From Spirometra erinaceieuropaei (taxonomy: Eukaryota > Platyhelminthes > Cestoda > Diphyllobothriidea > Diphyllobothriidae), in contig CACRXP010000012.1 of the NCBI GenBank assembly GCA_902702965.1, forward strand, positions 25,751-89,750: a stretch of DNA of 64,000 bases, given 5' to 3'. The notes under the pieces were generated by a model. The model was not told the origin of the DNA. It saw only the letters and a list, made by a program, of their open reading frames with translations, and did not search any database. This document shows, one piece after another, positions 11,442 through 23,010 of the stretch. Every line of letters starts with the position of its first letter. The stretch's first letter is position 1. A program made the translations under genes and the position numbers.

Positions 11442-11930
11442 ACAGTTCGTCCGTCGATTTCGACGATGACCACCGTGTGCCCCACAGACTGCATTGTGGG
11501 AGCAGGGACGGTGACTTGCGCAGAGGTTTATAGTGCCAGTAGACTTGCGCTGCATCTACCTACACTCCCTCCTCCTCCTCCTCCTCCCCCGCCTGGGCCC
11601 GGTGTCTAGACAGAGTCAAGAAGACCGGAGACGAGGGAGGCCGCAGGTGGATGGCTTGGACGGATCCTCGCCTTGGCGCTCCACTCCGCACCTCCTGGTC
11701 CACACACAAATGACCAGGATTTGACCACAAAAGAATGGGGTGGTGGCAGTGGTCCAGTTGTGCGACAAATGCCGACAACAGGGTCCGCCAGCGCACCCCG
11801 CACACACACACACACACTCAGCTGGGTAGACTGCATGGACTGAGCTGGGACATCAGTCAGCAGCCTTCCAAGCCACAGCGCTTAACGCGCTGTGATAGCT
11901 TCAGACTCGAATCACACATGCAGCAAAGAA
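11440..11930 (+). repeat. Repeat family A, unit 2
   Basis: Starts with GACAGTTCGTCCGTCGATTT and GACGATGACCACCGTGTGCC, followed by GGGAGCAGGGACGGTGACTT and the CTTGCGCTGCATCTACC block. It then shows GGTGTCTAGACAGAGTCAAG and AATGACCAGGATTTGACC, and ends in a CCTTCCAAGCCACAG block. This order is the family consensus, and the same blocks recur at 38.8-39.8 kb. Confidence 0.8.
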
Positions 11931-12059
11931 ACACTATGGGGACGGAGTTGAGATGCACACTTCCCGCTTGCGTGGAAAGTGGAAATTGGATGTTTGTGAT
12001 GGATGATGATGATGCTGCGTGATGTAGGTGGGGGACGACCTGATGGTGTGATTAGCTGG

Positions 12060-12610
12060 CGTTTGTCTACCACAGGTGTTTATGGATGCTCATGTGGTTC
12101 AATAGGGGTTAAAAGGTCTGAAAGCGTGTGTTATGCCAGTATCAACAGACCATGGCTCTCGCAGCCTGACAGTTCCCTGACACCTGATTCCCCGCCGGTA
12201 GATGCGCTTGCGATCGCGCTGGGTATACAAGTGGTGGGCATGGCCACCCAGATATCCCCGTCCTTCCTGCCCTTGTTGGGGTGTTGGTGTTGTTGTTACT
12301 GCTGCTGCTGCTGTTGTCGGTCGAAAACCTGGTCATTTGCCGTGTGGACCAGGTGTTGTGGAGTGGAACGCCAAGCTGTTGGCTCAACCGTGCCATCCAC
12401 CTGTGCCCCCCTCGCCTCTGGTCCTCTTTACTCCGTCTTGACACCGGGTCCAGGTGGGGAAGGCGGACGAGGGAGTGCGGTAGATGCTGCTCAAGTCCAA
12501 TATCACTATCAACCAATTAACCCGCAAGTCACCGTGCCTGCTGCGCCTTGCTGTGTAGCACATGTAGACATCGTCGGAAACGACGATCGAACTGTCAGCC
12601 TAATAGGCCC
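12060..12610 (-). repeat. Repeat family A, unit 3, minus orientation
   Basis: The reverse complement carries the family-A blocks in the standard order and follows directly on zinc-finger coding relics at 12610-13047 on the same strand. The join reads as ACCGCATGGGCCTATTAGGC followed by the CAGTTCGATCGTCG block. Family A may therefore be the 3' noncoding part of the element that encodes the fingers. Confidence 0.75.
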
Positions 12611-13047
12611 ATGCGGTGCATAAATGTGCGCGTGCAGTGAGGGCAGTTGTGGCGGATGAGTCTGCAGTATGTTGGTGTTCAGGGCACTGGTTCGCCAGTC
12701 TCTGAGTGACGGATTCGCAAGTCACCGACCAGGTCGATACATGAGGTTAATTTCCGGGGACAGTGTGGAAATGAGAAGTCGGTGGTGCCAGTATCAGCTT
12801 CGGTGATGTAGATGGTGGAGCTGGTGGTTGTGGGCGCGCTGGACGACGGGGCGGGGGTTGGTTTGAACGTGGCAGGTGTGCAAGAGGTACTGAGTGTGAT
12901 GGAGCTGGTGGGGTGTAGGGGTGTCAGCGGTGGGTTCACGTGAAGGTCGTAGTGGTCGCTCACTTGCTTGCAGGTGAGACTACGCCTAGCGTCCACTTGC
13001 TGGCACTCAACTCTCACCTGTGGCTCCACGTAGCTGGGCTCTGCTCA
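12611..13047 (-). pseudogene. C2H2 zinc-finger coding relic of a LINE-like element
   Basis: The minus-strand frame at 12679-13029 contains a proline/serine/threonine-rich linker followed by FSFPHCPRKLTSCIDLVGD, a C2H2 finger in which the first cysteine and first histidine are replaced. Next comes the linker HSETGEPVP, which in related fingers joins two units. It closely resembles the better preserved finger at 13739-13810. Such paired fingers are known to me from the C-termini of tapeworm LINE proteins, but no reverse transcriptase is attached here. The 5' side runs into an assembly gap. It is nonfunctional, judging from the lost zinc ligands and frame breaks. Confidence 0.6.
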
Positions 13048-13218
13048 NNNNNNNNNNNNNNNNNNNNNNNNNNNNNNNNNNNNNNNNNNNNNNNNNNNNN
13101 NNNNNNNNNNNNNNNNNNNNNNNNNNNNNNNNNNNNNNNNNNNNNNNNNNNNNNNNNNNNNNNNNNNNNNNNNNNNNNNNNNNNNNNNNNNNNNNNNNNN
13201 NNNNNNNNNNNNNNNNNN
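13048..13218. other. Assembly gap (171 N)
   Basis: Run of N inside the family-A/zinc-finger region, where near-identical repeats could easily break an assembly. Confidence 1.
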
Positions 13219-13515
13219 TCTCTGTTGTGTTGGTTGAAATCCTGGTTATTGTTGTGTGGAACAGGGGGTGTGGTGGAACGCCAAGGTGAGGATCCGTCCG
13301 AGCCATCCACCTGCGGCCTCCCTCGCCTCCGGTCTTCTTGACTCTGTCTTGACACCGGGCGCAGGCGGGGGAGGAGGAGAGAGTGTAGGTGGATGCAGCG
13401 CAAGTCTACCCACACTATAAACCCCTGCGCAAGTCACCGTCCCTGCTCCCACCGCTGCTGCAGCTGTGGGGCACACGGTGGACATCGTCGAAACCGACGG
13501 TCGAACTGTCGATGG
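13219..13515 (-). repeat. Repeat family A, unit 4, minus orientation
   Basis: The reverse complement shows the CAGTTCGACCGTCGGTTTCG start at about 13505, GGGAGCAGGGACGGTGACTT, the CGGTGTCAAGACAGAGTCAAG-type block and AATAACCAGGATTTCAACC. It abuts zinc-finger coding sequence on its 5' side, as unit 3 does. Confidence 0.8.
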
Positions 13516-13960
13516 AGCTGGTGGCGGTGGGCGCGCTGGGCGGTGGAGCGTTGGCGGCGCTAGGCATCGAAGGGTGTGCTGGATGTGCTAGGGGTGTCAA
13601 TGTTGCGGTCAATTCGGCTCTCCTGAATACGCATGTGGCCGAATAGGCCCATGCGGTACATGAATGTGCGAGGGTAGCGTGGACAGTGAAGGCGGATGCA
13701 GGTTTGTGCTCCAGGCACTGGCTTGTCGGTCCCTGTGCGGTGGATTCGCAAATGGCCACTCAGGTCGATTTGTGAAGTGAAGGTGCGATCGCAGTGAGGA
13801 CAGGTATAGACCAGGTCCTCACCACTGGTGTCGGCGCTGGTGCCGGTGTTGGCGTTTGACGGTGTGTCAGGCTTGTGTGTAGTTTTGATGGACATGGCAG
13901 ACGCCACAGTGACAGACGTTGAGGCGGTGGTGGAGGAGGAGGAGGAGGAGGAGCCGAGTT
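13516..13960 (-). pseudogene. C2H2 zinc-finger coding relic, second copy
   Basis: A minus-strand open frame (13560-13907, continuing upstream without a stop for some codons) encodes one good finger: YTCPHCDRTFTS...SGHLRIH with C-x2-C-x12-H-x3-H spacing at residues 36, 39, 52 and 56. A linker (RTGTDKPVPG) follows, then a broken second finger (LHCPRYPRTF...GHMRIQ), where one cysteine is Tyr and the last histidine is Gln. A serine-rich tract encoded by GGA/GAG repeats precedes it. It is probably the C-terminal piece of a LINE protein, and family A follows 3'. A host zinc-finger gene is less likely because the same join of fingers to family A occurs twice here. Confidence 0.6.
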
Positions 13961-15029
13961 ACCGTATGGGGAGGTGCACGCAGAGATACCCTCACCAGGT
14001 TCAGCTCACCGTTTAAGGCGGTTACCGAAATGCAGTCGGTAGGCAGAGCCTAGTTTCGGGGAGCCAGACGTGAGAGTTAGGTGCCGGTTAATTCACGCTG
14101 CAAGCAAGTTAGCGACTTACTACGACCGTCATGTGGACCCACGGCTGGACACTCTTACACCTTACCACATACACACATCCAGTGGACCGAGTTACCCAGT
14201 CGGCCGACAGATATCGCACCACGGTTTTTAGCATGCTGGGTTTGCGAGTGACAGACGATGACGTCTGAGGTTTTTTTAGTAGGAAAGTGAGCGCTTTCCG
14301 TTGTTATACCAGAACTTGTTGATGTTCATATTGATTCATTTTTACACAGCTTGCTTTCATCCCGAAAACTACAAAAACGATGGTGGCGGTTGACTGGAAG
14401 TCGACTGCATCAGCGCATCATACTTGCTGACTTTAGTTGGCCGTATGTTGCACCTTTTGGATAGGTTTTTTAAAACGCACAACAGCTCTCAAAAAAACAC
14501 TTCTGACTCTGAAAGTGGGGAACGTGTAGCTTCAGCGACAGTTGCAGACCATCAGAACTTCAATGGTCGTGCAGTATTAAAGACCATTGCCATTAAAAGT
14601 GTAAAATAAATTAGAAGAATGTCATTTTCAGAACTCAGAGAAGACCGATGCATGGCCCCGAAAAAAGCTGACCTGTGCAGTGTTTTTGGACGTCTGTATG
14701 CCAGAGGCCTTCTGACTACCTTCCCTGGATTTTTTATCGATTACTATCTCCCAGAAATACATCAAAATTCTCATCGAGGTCTTCATTTGACTTCCGGCGT
14801 GAAAGCGGAAGAGTTCTACTGTAGCCTGGCGGTGGGTGTTCGCGTTACAGGCAGTTGTGAACGTGTCTGAACACGTTGAAAAGACGTCTTCTATGGCAAC
14901 TGAACAACTTTGTTGAAAGATTTCCGAATTTTCTTAGTCGTAAATAAGGCACTAGCAAGACTAGTCTCAGGCGTTTACATGTTTACCCTGTGGTTCCAGT
15001 AAGCTACTCTGTGGCGGCATTCGCTGCTA
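13961..15029. other. No gene recognised
   Basis: Nothing firmly supported. A possible very short terminal exon at 14350-14393 is discussed among the rejected items. Confidence 0.4.
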
Positions 15030-15800
15030 TTGTGATGGCCAATAGAAGCGAAGATGCGAAGAAAGGCAACCATCAGGCGTCAGTTGATGAAACCAAAAGG
15101 CCCACTGCCACGGTAAGAAGCGTCTGGAGTCGTTTACCAGATCTGGTGCAGTTGCGGACAAAGCAACTACGTCGGAGAAACCGGAAGACAACTCCGAGCG
15201 CGAATGACCGAACACGCTGCAGTGCTGCGAAGAAATAACGCTAGCTCTCAAGTTGCGAATCATTCGACGAGATTCGGCCACACATTCAAATTTGACGAGG
15301 CCGAAATTCTCGCTAGAGGTGACAACCGCGTAAGCCGGGAGCTACTTGAGTCGTGGTTTGCTGACCTCCAGTCTATTAATAAGTGCAATGATCTTCCCAT
15401 TCTATACTCGGTGCTGAGACTTCGCCTACGCGAAGTAACTGGCCACGCGGGGAGCGCACAGGTGAACATTTTTCCCAACACCAGGGTCGGTGCGTCAGAT
15501 GGCCGAACAATCATCACACCAACATCCAACGCACGTGGTGTAATTGCAGAAATTAACGACGCGAATGTCGCCATCACACCACGTGAAACGATCACTGATG
15601 AAGAGGTGGAGGGAGCCATGAATATTCATAGGTTTGCGGTAGTATGGCTACTGCATCCTATAAATACTGCAGCCCCTTGTGCATGAACCGCCGTATATGT
15701 TTTTATCTCTGATGATGGGTCCCAGCAGGAATCCGAAACTTCACGCTAATAAACCTCTTGTCCCAGCGATCGTGTTTCCTTTTTCAAGACTGCTATGGTG
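15030..15800 (+). mobile_element. PLE-B fragment with GIY-YIG domain and 3' pLTR
   Basis: Plus-strand 3' end of a PLE-B element. An open frame from 15117 to 15686 starts in the GIY-YIG endonuclease domain: VVYQIWCSCG, then SNYVGETGRQLRARMTEH. It continues into the PLE C-terminal region (THSTRFGHTF-like, FDEAEILARGDNRVSRELLESW, INKCNDLP). The pLTR follows with a hammerhead motif at 15709-15742 and AATAAA at 15748-15753. Upstream of 15117 the connector is frameshifted, so this is a 5'-truncated dead copy. The GIY-YIG domain makes the nick for PLE integration in active elements. Confidence 0.85.
15703..15747 (+). ncRNA. Hammerhead ribozyme motif, small PLE type (copy b)
   Basis: CTGATGA at 15709-15715, then one extra T, then stem II GGGTCCCAGCAGGAATCC with one mismatch, GAAAC at 15735-15739 and TTC. 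All the core bases named are intact, but the flanking stem I is poor (one pair, then mismatches). Confidence 0.6.
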
Positions 15801-17250
15801 ATTGTAACAAGTTGTACTCCGGTGGCCTTGAGAGTGTGTTCGTTTTATTTGAACGTTGATGCGTTGGACTTGTAAGAGTCTAAGTGAAATTGTCTGTAGT
15901 TTTCAAATAGTTTATTTTAGAGAAAAAAACTTAACAGGAGTGAAATATGTTTACCCAGAATGTGTATTATTATTCCCAAATCATTTGTTCGTAACAATAC
16001 TCCACTCGTGTTGGCGTTTCTACTTGAAAAATCATTTAATTACTGTTTGGTATTTCTAAGAATACATCTTTACGGACAGCTTTTTTCTCGGGAAACTTCA
16101 GTTTCCAGAGGGGATTTTTTGTATTAGGACCTCACAATACACTTTTAAACCTGTCATCATCTATTGATAGGTAGCCATATGTGGCAAGCTTTACTTAATT
16201 TTTCTATCGTATACAGGTGACTCCACGTGTCATTTTCCAAAACGAGCATTTTTCCGCCAACTTTCAGTTCGAAGCCTTTCTAAGAGAAGCCTTGAACAGC
16301 ACCGTCTGCGATCTAATATAGAAATTGTACGTTAACCTGGACGAGGTATATCATAGATTCACATGTCTCCCGACCGAACTTGGCAGACCACTTTTGCGCT
16401 GTTCTTTTTGCGGCATTGTCGCCAACAGTGACCGACGTATTGCCAACTGCATTCGTCGTACATGACACTATTTTTAACTTGAGGGATTTCCAGGGGTCAA
16501 AAATCACATTTCACGTGGTCCACTTTTGCAAAAAGCCTCGGAAATACCTGCCTGTCATTTTGGAGAAAAAATCCGGCTGGCTACTTTTGCACATCAAAAC
16601 ATTTCGTGCGTCCGAGTTAAACACTACATAAACTGTCTCGACGACCTAGTATGTCTGAGCATTTTACCAGAATTCTTGTTACGGCGTCCACAACTGCAGT
16701 CCATTTTGGAAGGCGAATAGTTTGCACGGCGGACCAATTACCGATACTGGTCGCTGGAATGCGCGAATGCCCGTAGACCCTGGTACCCACGATTTGACAC
16801 CCACCAGTGCCGGTCCCTACCTCAATGCACAACCCGTATCAGGCGATGTCGGTAAACAAACCTTGAAAGGACAAACACAAAGTTTTTGTCAGATCCACTC
16901 TACACCGCCGTATAATGGCAGCACGTCGGGCGCAATGAACAGCATCGAGCCTGACCAGGCGTGGGGATTGAGGATCAGTTAAAAAGGGGGCTGGCGGTCG
17001 GTGACTGGCTATTGGGTCGAGCGTGATGACCACTCCGGTCAGTGAGGATGTAAACCGACAATATGGTTGCGTGCATAGATGGCAAAAGCTAAATAAAATA
17101 GTCTATTGCATGATTAAACTTAAGTAATATTTCATTTTTACTGCGCACATGGATGGCAGCCGAAGGCTACTGTGAAACAGCCGGAAAACCACAGGCATCC
17201 TGGTACTTTGATGATAACTCAGACAGCTTTCCGATTGATTCTTCAGATGC
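15801..17250. other. No gene recognised
   Basis: I see no domain, exon with paired splice sites or named repeat. Short frames such as 15856-16059 and 16722-16982 are unsupported. Confidence 0.4.
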
Positions 17251-17700
17251 ATTTCAAAAAAAAGTGGAGAAGTTAAAGGGGGAAGAGTAAACAGAAAGTA
17301 ACTATGAAAATTAAAAAGAAAGCAAAAAATCGGGAGAAAAAAGAAAAAGGAGAAGGCAGCAGAAATCAAACCGAGATAAAAGCAGCAAGAGGAAGAAAGA
17401 GAAACAAATGAAGGTCGAAGAACAAGGAAAAGGAGGGTGAGGTGGCGAAGAAAGAATGGCAAAAACAACTACGAGCTTAGAAGCGACGGGAAGATGAGAG
17501 GAAAGTGAGGAAGGTAGAGATGAACACAAGCACGGGGTGAATGTCAAATGTAAGAAAACGGCTGAGAAGCAAATGGGATGAAGGCCAAGAGAGAAGGTGG
17601 GGAAACGTCAAACAGTAAAAACATAAACGTTTGGCGAAGGATACTAAAAAGGAGGAAAAAGGGGCTGTATACAAAGGCGGTAGAGCACCACTACAGGTGG
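17251..17700 (+). repeat. Purine-rich low-complexity tract
   Basis: About 450 bases in which the plus strand is dominated by A and G (GAAG, AAAG and GGAG words), without a regular period. The minus-strand frames here (phenylalanine-, leucine- and serine-rich) are products of this bias, not genes. Confidence 0.8.
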
Positions 17701-17746
17701 ATCATTTGAGAAAAATATGAATGAGAGGATGAATGAAACTGTGTCG

Positions 17747-17905
<159 letters not shown>

Positions 17906-18944
17906 TAATGACCCGCCTGGTACTTGAAATCCCGTAGAGCGTATACTCACTCGACCCTTGTACCCCAATACCAACGCGGCAGAGAATGAGAACGCGACCG
18001 GCCACGAAAATGTGTATTAGGAAATTACAAGTCAAATTAACTGGAAGTAACGCATATTTATAACGCCCTACTGTGCTTCGCCGGCATTCGGCCTAATGCC
18101 CTTCGGGAAGAACATTCCACACGAGCTGGTCGATAATTCGAATATGCAGATCGATCAGGTCCGATAGGAAAATCCAGTCGAGAGGCGCCATGATTAAGAT
18201 GACAGCGCAGTTGAGAGAAAACACGTGGCTTCCCTTGGTTGGCTGGCTCTTGTTTTTGGGATTGTAGGCACTCCCAACAGAGGAGGAGGAGGAAGCAGAT
18301 GGATAACAGATGGAATTAGCAGGTTAAAAAAAGGAAGCAATAACAATGTTATTTGCTTTGGTTTTTGACATGCATGCGCCGGCGGATGTAGCAGGGCAGG
18401 AAGAGGTGTGATTGTCACTCATAAAGCTTACACCCTAGGAGATAATGGCGCTTGTCGAGTGTCCTCCTACCAGCTCCCGCTGTGCCTTAGGATATTGCAG
18501 TAAGCCTGTTCCCAACACGCTCCCTTAAGGATCTACGCAGCCCTCTACCTCTCATTAAGCTGCGACATGTCATCTAAGCACAGTTTGATTCCTAAAATTA
18601 GCTGACGGGCCAACGCGCTTTGCGTACGGCGCACTAAAAAAGACGATAAATCCTGCCTGCCGACCTACAGGACAAAAGCTTGCGTCATGAACTCGGCAGA
18701 GTTAACTGCAGCATACGATGTTTGACAGTGTACCGAACAACTGTTCGGCTCCGTCATCTTCGCGGCATCGTCTCTGGCCTGACAAATAAGCAGGTTTGCA
18801 GGTAGTACTAGTGCCGACTGTGAAAAATCCGAGATCTCTGTCGACAAGCTCGAAAAACCTAGTGCGCAGAAACCCACGAAACAGTAGTCGATATTTTTCT
18901 GTGCAACTGTAGATGTACAGCGTACAATAACTGACGAAATTGAT
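17906..18944. other. No gene recognised
   Basis: Nothing supported on either strand. Confidence 0.4.
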
Positions 18945-19772
18945 GAACTGTTAGTTGAGATTCTCAGATGTGAATTCCGTCGGAAAGGATTACTTAGGTG
19001 GGGTTGTAGTAATGGTTATCTTGCAACGAGATTCCAAGATATTTCAGTTGCGCCAAGATGCCGACATTTAACCTCGCGTCTTTTGGGTTGTCCTTAGGAT
19101 TGACTACTTAATTGCCAGGAATTTGTTCAACTGACCTTTGTTGACCCTATATATTTAAAAACTTTTAATAGAAAATGTGCAAAAAATGTCTTTGTCTGAT
19201 CTTATGCACCAATAAACTGCGTTTTCTTCGGCAGCTACGCCAGAATAGAGGATATCTTTAGTTTCAAAGGAGTTTTTTTCAATTCCCAAGTAATTCTTAA
19301 CCCAACCTGCCGAAGCCCGTGAGTTTGAGGTCTTTAACATACGAGCTGAATAATTTCCATTCAAGAAAAATTTATTTGTTCCCCGATTGTGTTACAAAGC
19401 CACTTATAAAACTTTCGCAGTTGCTGTGATCCTTTTGCACTCCTAAAAACCTACCAACTGCAAACATTTTGAAACTTAATCTGCTCTTTCATTGAGTAAA
19501 AAATTGGTAGAAGACGTTATTTTCTATAAACTGAGTTCCAGAAAAAATAATTTTGCATGATTCTAATAGGGATTTATAAGGGCATCAGGGATCAAGGGCA
19601 AAGTCACACGCCTTACGTAGTCATTTTAGCAAGTTGGGTTTTTTTCTGATAGCGGGAGACTGTCACACTGACATAACCAAAGTACCTCGGACTTATGTCA
19701 AAGGCTGATCAGTAGTACTACTTCAATTTCAGTATTCCAATTAATGTTTCACGAGATATAGCACTTATTGTA
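18945..19772. mobile_element. FB1 inverted-repeat element, degenerate copy 2
   Basis: The right end (AATGTTTCACGAGATATAGC then CACTTATTGTA) matches the FB1 terminus. The left part (GGATTACTTAGGTGGGGTTG, then AAGATATTTCAGTTGCGCC) matches FB1 at 19.93 kb and 42.4 kb. Both arms are more diverged than in the other copies, and the left border is approximate. Confidence 0.55.
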
Positions 19773-19891
19773 AAGTAAGCGCGATTGCAACACTGACTAG
19801 CAGTAGATATAATTCGAGGTCAATTCTCACACGGCAGCTATATTAACTTTGAAGCCAGCCTGTGAACTACACTTAACAATAACCCACTAAA

Positions 19892-20792
19892 TAAGTAGAT
19901 GTGCTAACTCATAAAATGTTGACCAAAATTCTGAAACGCGTTTTCGGCTCGAAATAAGTACTTAAGTGGGATTGTTATATTAGTTAGCTTACAGCATAAT
20001 ACTAAGATATTTCAGTCAAATTGGGATGCTGGCTTTTAAACGAACTTCTTTGCGGTTGCCGTAAAAAATGGCTCCTCGAGTAGCATAAATTTGTCTCATC
20101 AATTTTGATGCCCTTACAAATTCAAATATATTTTATAGAAAATATGGACAAAGAAATTTACTAGTTTACTCATTTGGAAGCAACTTACGTCTTTTTAAAA
20201 TTTTATACTTGATGGAAGGGTATAATTCGATTTCAAAAAACTTTCAACTCCCGAATTATGCTGGATCCGACCTGCCGTTACATTCGCATTTATGAACCAT
20301 GACAATTAAAAGTAAACAGTGGATTTGAGTCATGCTGCAAACTTTGCCAGCAATGTTAGTCAATTTATAGACAGGATATTTTATAAACTGGCATTTCGCG
20401 GTCTTCGAAATTCTCATAATTATTAACTTTTTATAGCCGGATTATATCCTTTTCTAAAGTAAAAAATTCGAAGAAGACCTAACTTTTTACCAAATGAGTA
20501 AAGGAATGAATATTTTATGCATGTTTTCTACGAAGTATGTTTGAATTTATAAGGACGTCGAAAATCATTGGAAAAAGTAATGTCATTTAAGGGGCCATTT
20601 TTTACAGTCTCCAGTTTTTGCAGTCGGCCGCAGATTAGTCCATTTAAATGTCAGCATCCCGAAGTAACTGAAATATCTCAGGATAATGTTGCGTGTGAAT
20701 TAATATCGAAAACCTACTTAAGTTATATTTTCGAGTCAAAAACGCATTTTGGAACTTCGATTAACATTTCATGATTAAGCAAATTTACTGTA
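19892..20792. mobile_element. FB1 inverted-repeat element, copy 3
   Basis: The left end GTAGATGTGCTAACTCATAA and right end ATGATTAAGCAAATTTACTG are inverted and diverged versions of one terminus. Inner blocks also pair (AAACGCGTTTTCGGCTCG against CGAGTCAAAAACGCATTTT, and the ACGTC-containing centre). The open frame at 20568-20774 is arm sequence, not a gene. Confidence 0.75.
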
Positions 20793-22090
20793 ATCGAAAG
20801 GAAATTTCACCGACCTTCGATGACCGCTTGAATGCAGGCAGCTAGCGCAGCAAAAGTGTCCTTATGCAGAAACAAGAGTAGCTATTGGACTGCCTGAGAG
20901 GGTTCTACACTGACCCCCAAGAAACAATGTGAGAAGCATATTCCGCAACCTGATCGGTGAACATCCACCCTACTTAAGTACTGAATATACGTTTTGTATG
21001 GTCTGCATACTGACCGTACAGACAATAACCCGAAACTTTTAAAACCGGATCATATTCTTATTTTAAATAAATTTAAAATTTTAAAAATGAATTTCACCTA
21101 TATTTTGCCAGTTGCGAGGGACTAGGTTCATTATTTAGCCTCCAACATTCCCGTGTGATTTGTGATAGATACTCTCGTGTTAAAAGTTCATATTCTTAAT
21201 CTCCTTGGAGATGAGTCTAAAACTTGGAGTAACTTAGTCAAAATTCACAGACTCAGTCAAAAAAATTGATAGGAGTGTGGTATGATATGAACATTCCCTA
21301 TCTCAACTGGCAAGATAACTTACCCGAGGCCCAATGGCAGATCGTTAGACTTAAAGACACTCAGAGCTCAAACATTCCGCGTGCGAAACCTAAGTTATGC
21401 GAGCATGTGGCTGCGTGATTACTCGTCGCTACAAAACTACCTGTGCAGGCACTACATTACATCCCGAGGGCTAGCGGGATAAGGTATTTCCATACCTTAT
21501 CCGACGGGATAAGATATGCCCCGCAATGTAGTCGATGAACTCGGGTCCATGAGTAGTCATTATATCAAAATGCCACACAGCTCGAATGAAAAATATGGAT
21601 GTCATTTCTTGACTAAAATCATTAATCCTCTGCAAAGCAAATTATCCCGTCCACTTGAAGTCTTATAATGGCAGCGACGCATAGAATTGTGCACAATTTG
21701 TTTCGCTTCTAAGTATCAGCGTCCCCGGTAAATTCACGGATTTTAACTGAAACTGTCGCACTAGGCATTCCGTTTAAAAAGAGGCATTATATTCCATCTA
21801 CAAAGAGGAATAAAGGATAAGTACGAAAACAAGGTAAGACTTCTCGATATGAGATAGCGAAAAGCGAGAATGCCATCAAGTGGCAGATTGAAGGATTACA
21901 GAACACAGGGTGCTAATTTTGATCCTGACCAACACTCCTACAGTTTACAGCGTGGAGCATAAGTATATTGAAATCAGGGAACCGCTCATTCTGGGAAAGG
22001 GGACCGTGGATCGAATCCCGCCACCCGGAATGGTAACATTCGTATGCAACCAGGCACTATTCGTGGAAAAAGTCCATTCACGCAGTAGTA
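20793..22090. other. No gene recognised; contains a small palindrome
   Basis: No coding or transposon signature found. An 11-bp hairpin (21477-21502) lies inside a wider imperfect palindrome at about 21452-21530. Confidence 0.4.
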
Positions 22091-22096
22091 GCTTAT

Positions 22097-22215
22097 AACA
22101 GTTCTACCACCGCTGTCGACGTGTCCACCGTATGCTATACAGTAGGGTGAGAGCATAGACAGTGAATTGCTTGCTTACCAATACACCTCAATGTTGGCAT
22201 TTGTCATGGGTACGC
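22097..22215 (+). repeat. Repeat family A, short fragment
   Basis: CAGTTCTACCACCGCTGTCG, then GTGTCCACCGTATGC, then AGGGTGAGAGCATAGACAGTG parallels the family-A start block at 39286. It is short and diverged. Confidence 0.5.
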
Positions 22216-22298
22216 AGTTCCAATAACGCCTGTCGGATTCCGATCCATCCCCTGTGTTGGTCCAGTGCATCTATCGCGTGGTTCGTCTTAGGGATAAA

Positions 22299-22323
22299 CA
22301 AACACACACACACACACACACAA
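22299..22323. repeat. AC microsatellite
   Basis: CA dinucleotide run of about twelve units; a CT run follows at about 22396-22410. Confidence 0.9.
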
Positions 22324-22890
22324 CAGCAGATACACGCAGTCTCCACCTAGCTTCGACTAACCTAAAAAAACAGCTGACACCACAATCACACTTGCTCTCT
22401 CTCTCTCTCCCGGGCACGACGGGAATTCAGACGGTCGCAGCGCTTGATGCCACACTCGGCTGCCGCATAACTCCCCATTTGGACACAAAAGGCAGCTGAA
22501 CCTACTCCCCAAAAACCCATAAAAGTTACTGATACCAGAGCCTCAGCCGTCAGCACACATCCTGACCTCTCCAGTGGCCACTGTTGTCCGAGGTAACGAC
22601 CCAGGTGTCTGTACGCAATTATTCCCCCATGAAGACTTCTGCTCTCTCTCGCCTGTCCCGCTGATCGAAACTTGGTCTGTTTTCTTCTGTTCCTCCAAGA
22701 TATAACCGTCGCCTCCGCCGCCGCAATAGTCTAAAAATGCTGCCCTTACAGTGAAATTTTAACCTCGGTAAATTACTCGGCGACTTGCTGAACATCGAAT
22801 ACCTTTTTAAATAGTAGTTTAAATGATAAGACTGGTCCAGCACCGGAGGAAATTCGCGTAGGTTTTGTAATTATTTATCATATTGACCAC

Positions 22891-23010
22891 AGAAATACTA
22901 GCTAAAAATCCAGACACGCGTGCTCAACCGATCTTGTGCCGGTGCCTGAAGCAGCTGCGAGGGGTTCGGCTCATCACTGGGTCCCCTAGCCTTTCCCGTG
23001 TTTTATCCGG
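22891..23010 (+). repeat. Dispersed repeat E, copy 1
   Basis: AATCCAGACACGCGTG, CAGCTGCGAGGGGTTCGGCT and the flanking bases match 61441-61565 over about 100 bases. Function unknown; no coding content recognised. Confidence 0.65.

Noticed and set aside
12003..12623. 206-codon plus-strand frame
   Set aside because: It is antisense to repeat family A and contains a poly-Cys stretch from CTG repeats; the minus-strand reading explains the region.
14350..14393. Possible short terminal exon (acceptor TTTTTACACAG, then CFHPENYKNDGGG and a stop)
   Set aside because: Only 13 codons, no partner exon and no recognisable family; too little to support.
17103..17674. Minus-strand Phe/Leu/Ser-rich frames resembling membrane proteins
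   Set aside because: They arise from the purine-rich tract; there is no charged flank, start context or domain.
19155..19364. Open frames inside FB1 arms (also at 20568, 32969, 43160, 43219 and 52161)
   Set aside because: They fall in transposon arms, differ between copies and encode nothing conserved.
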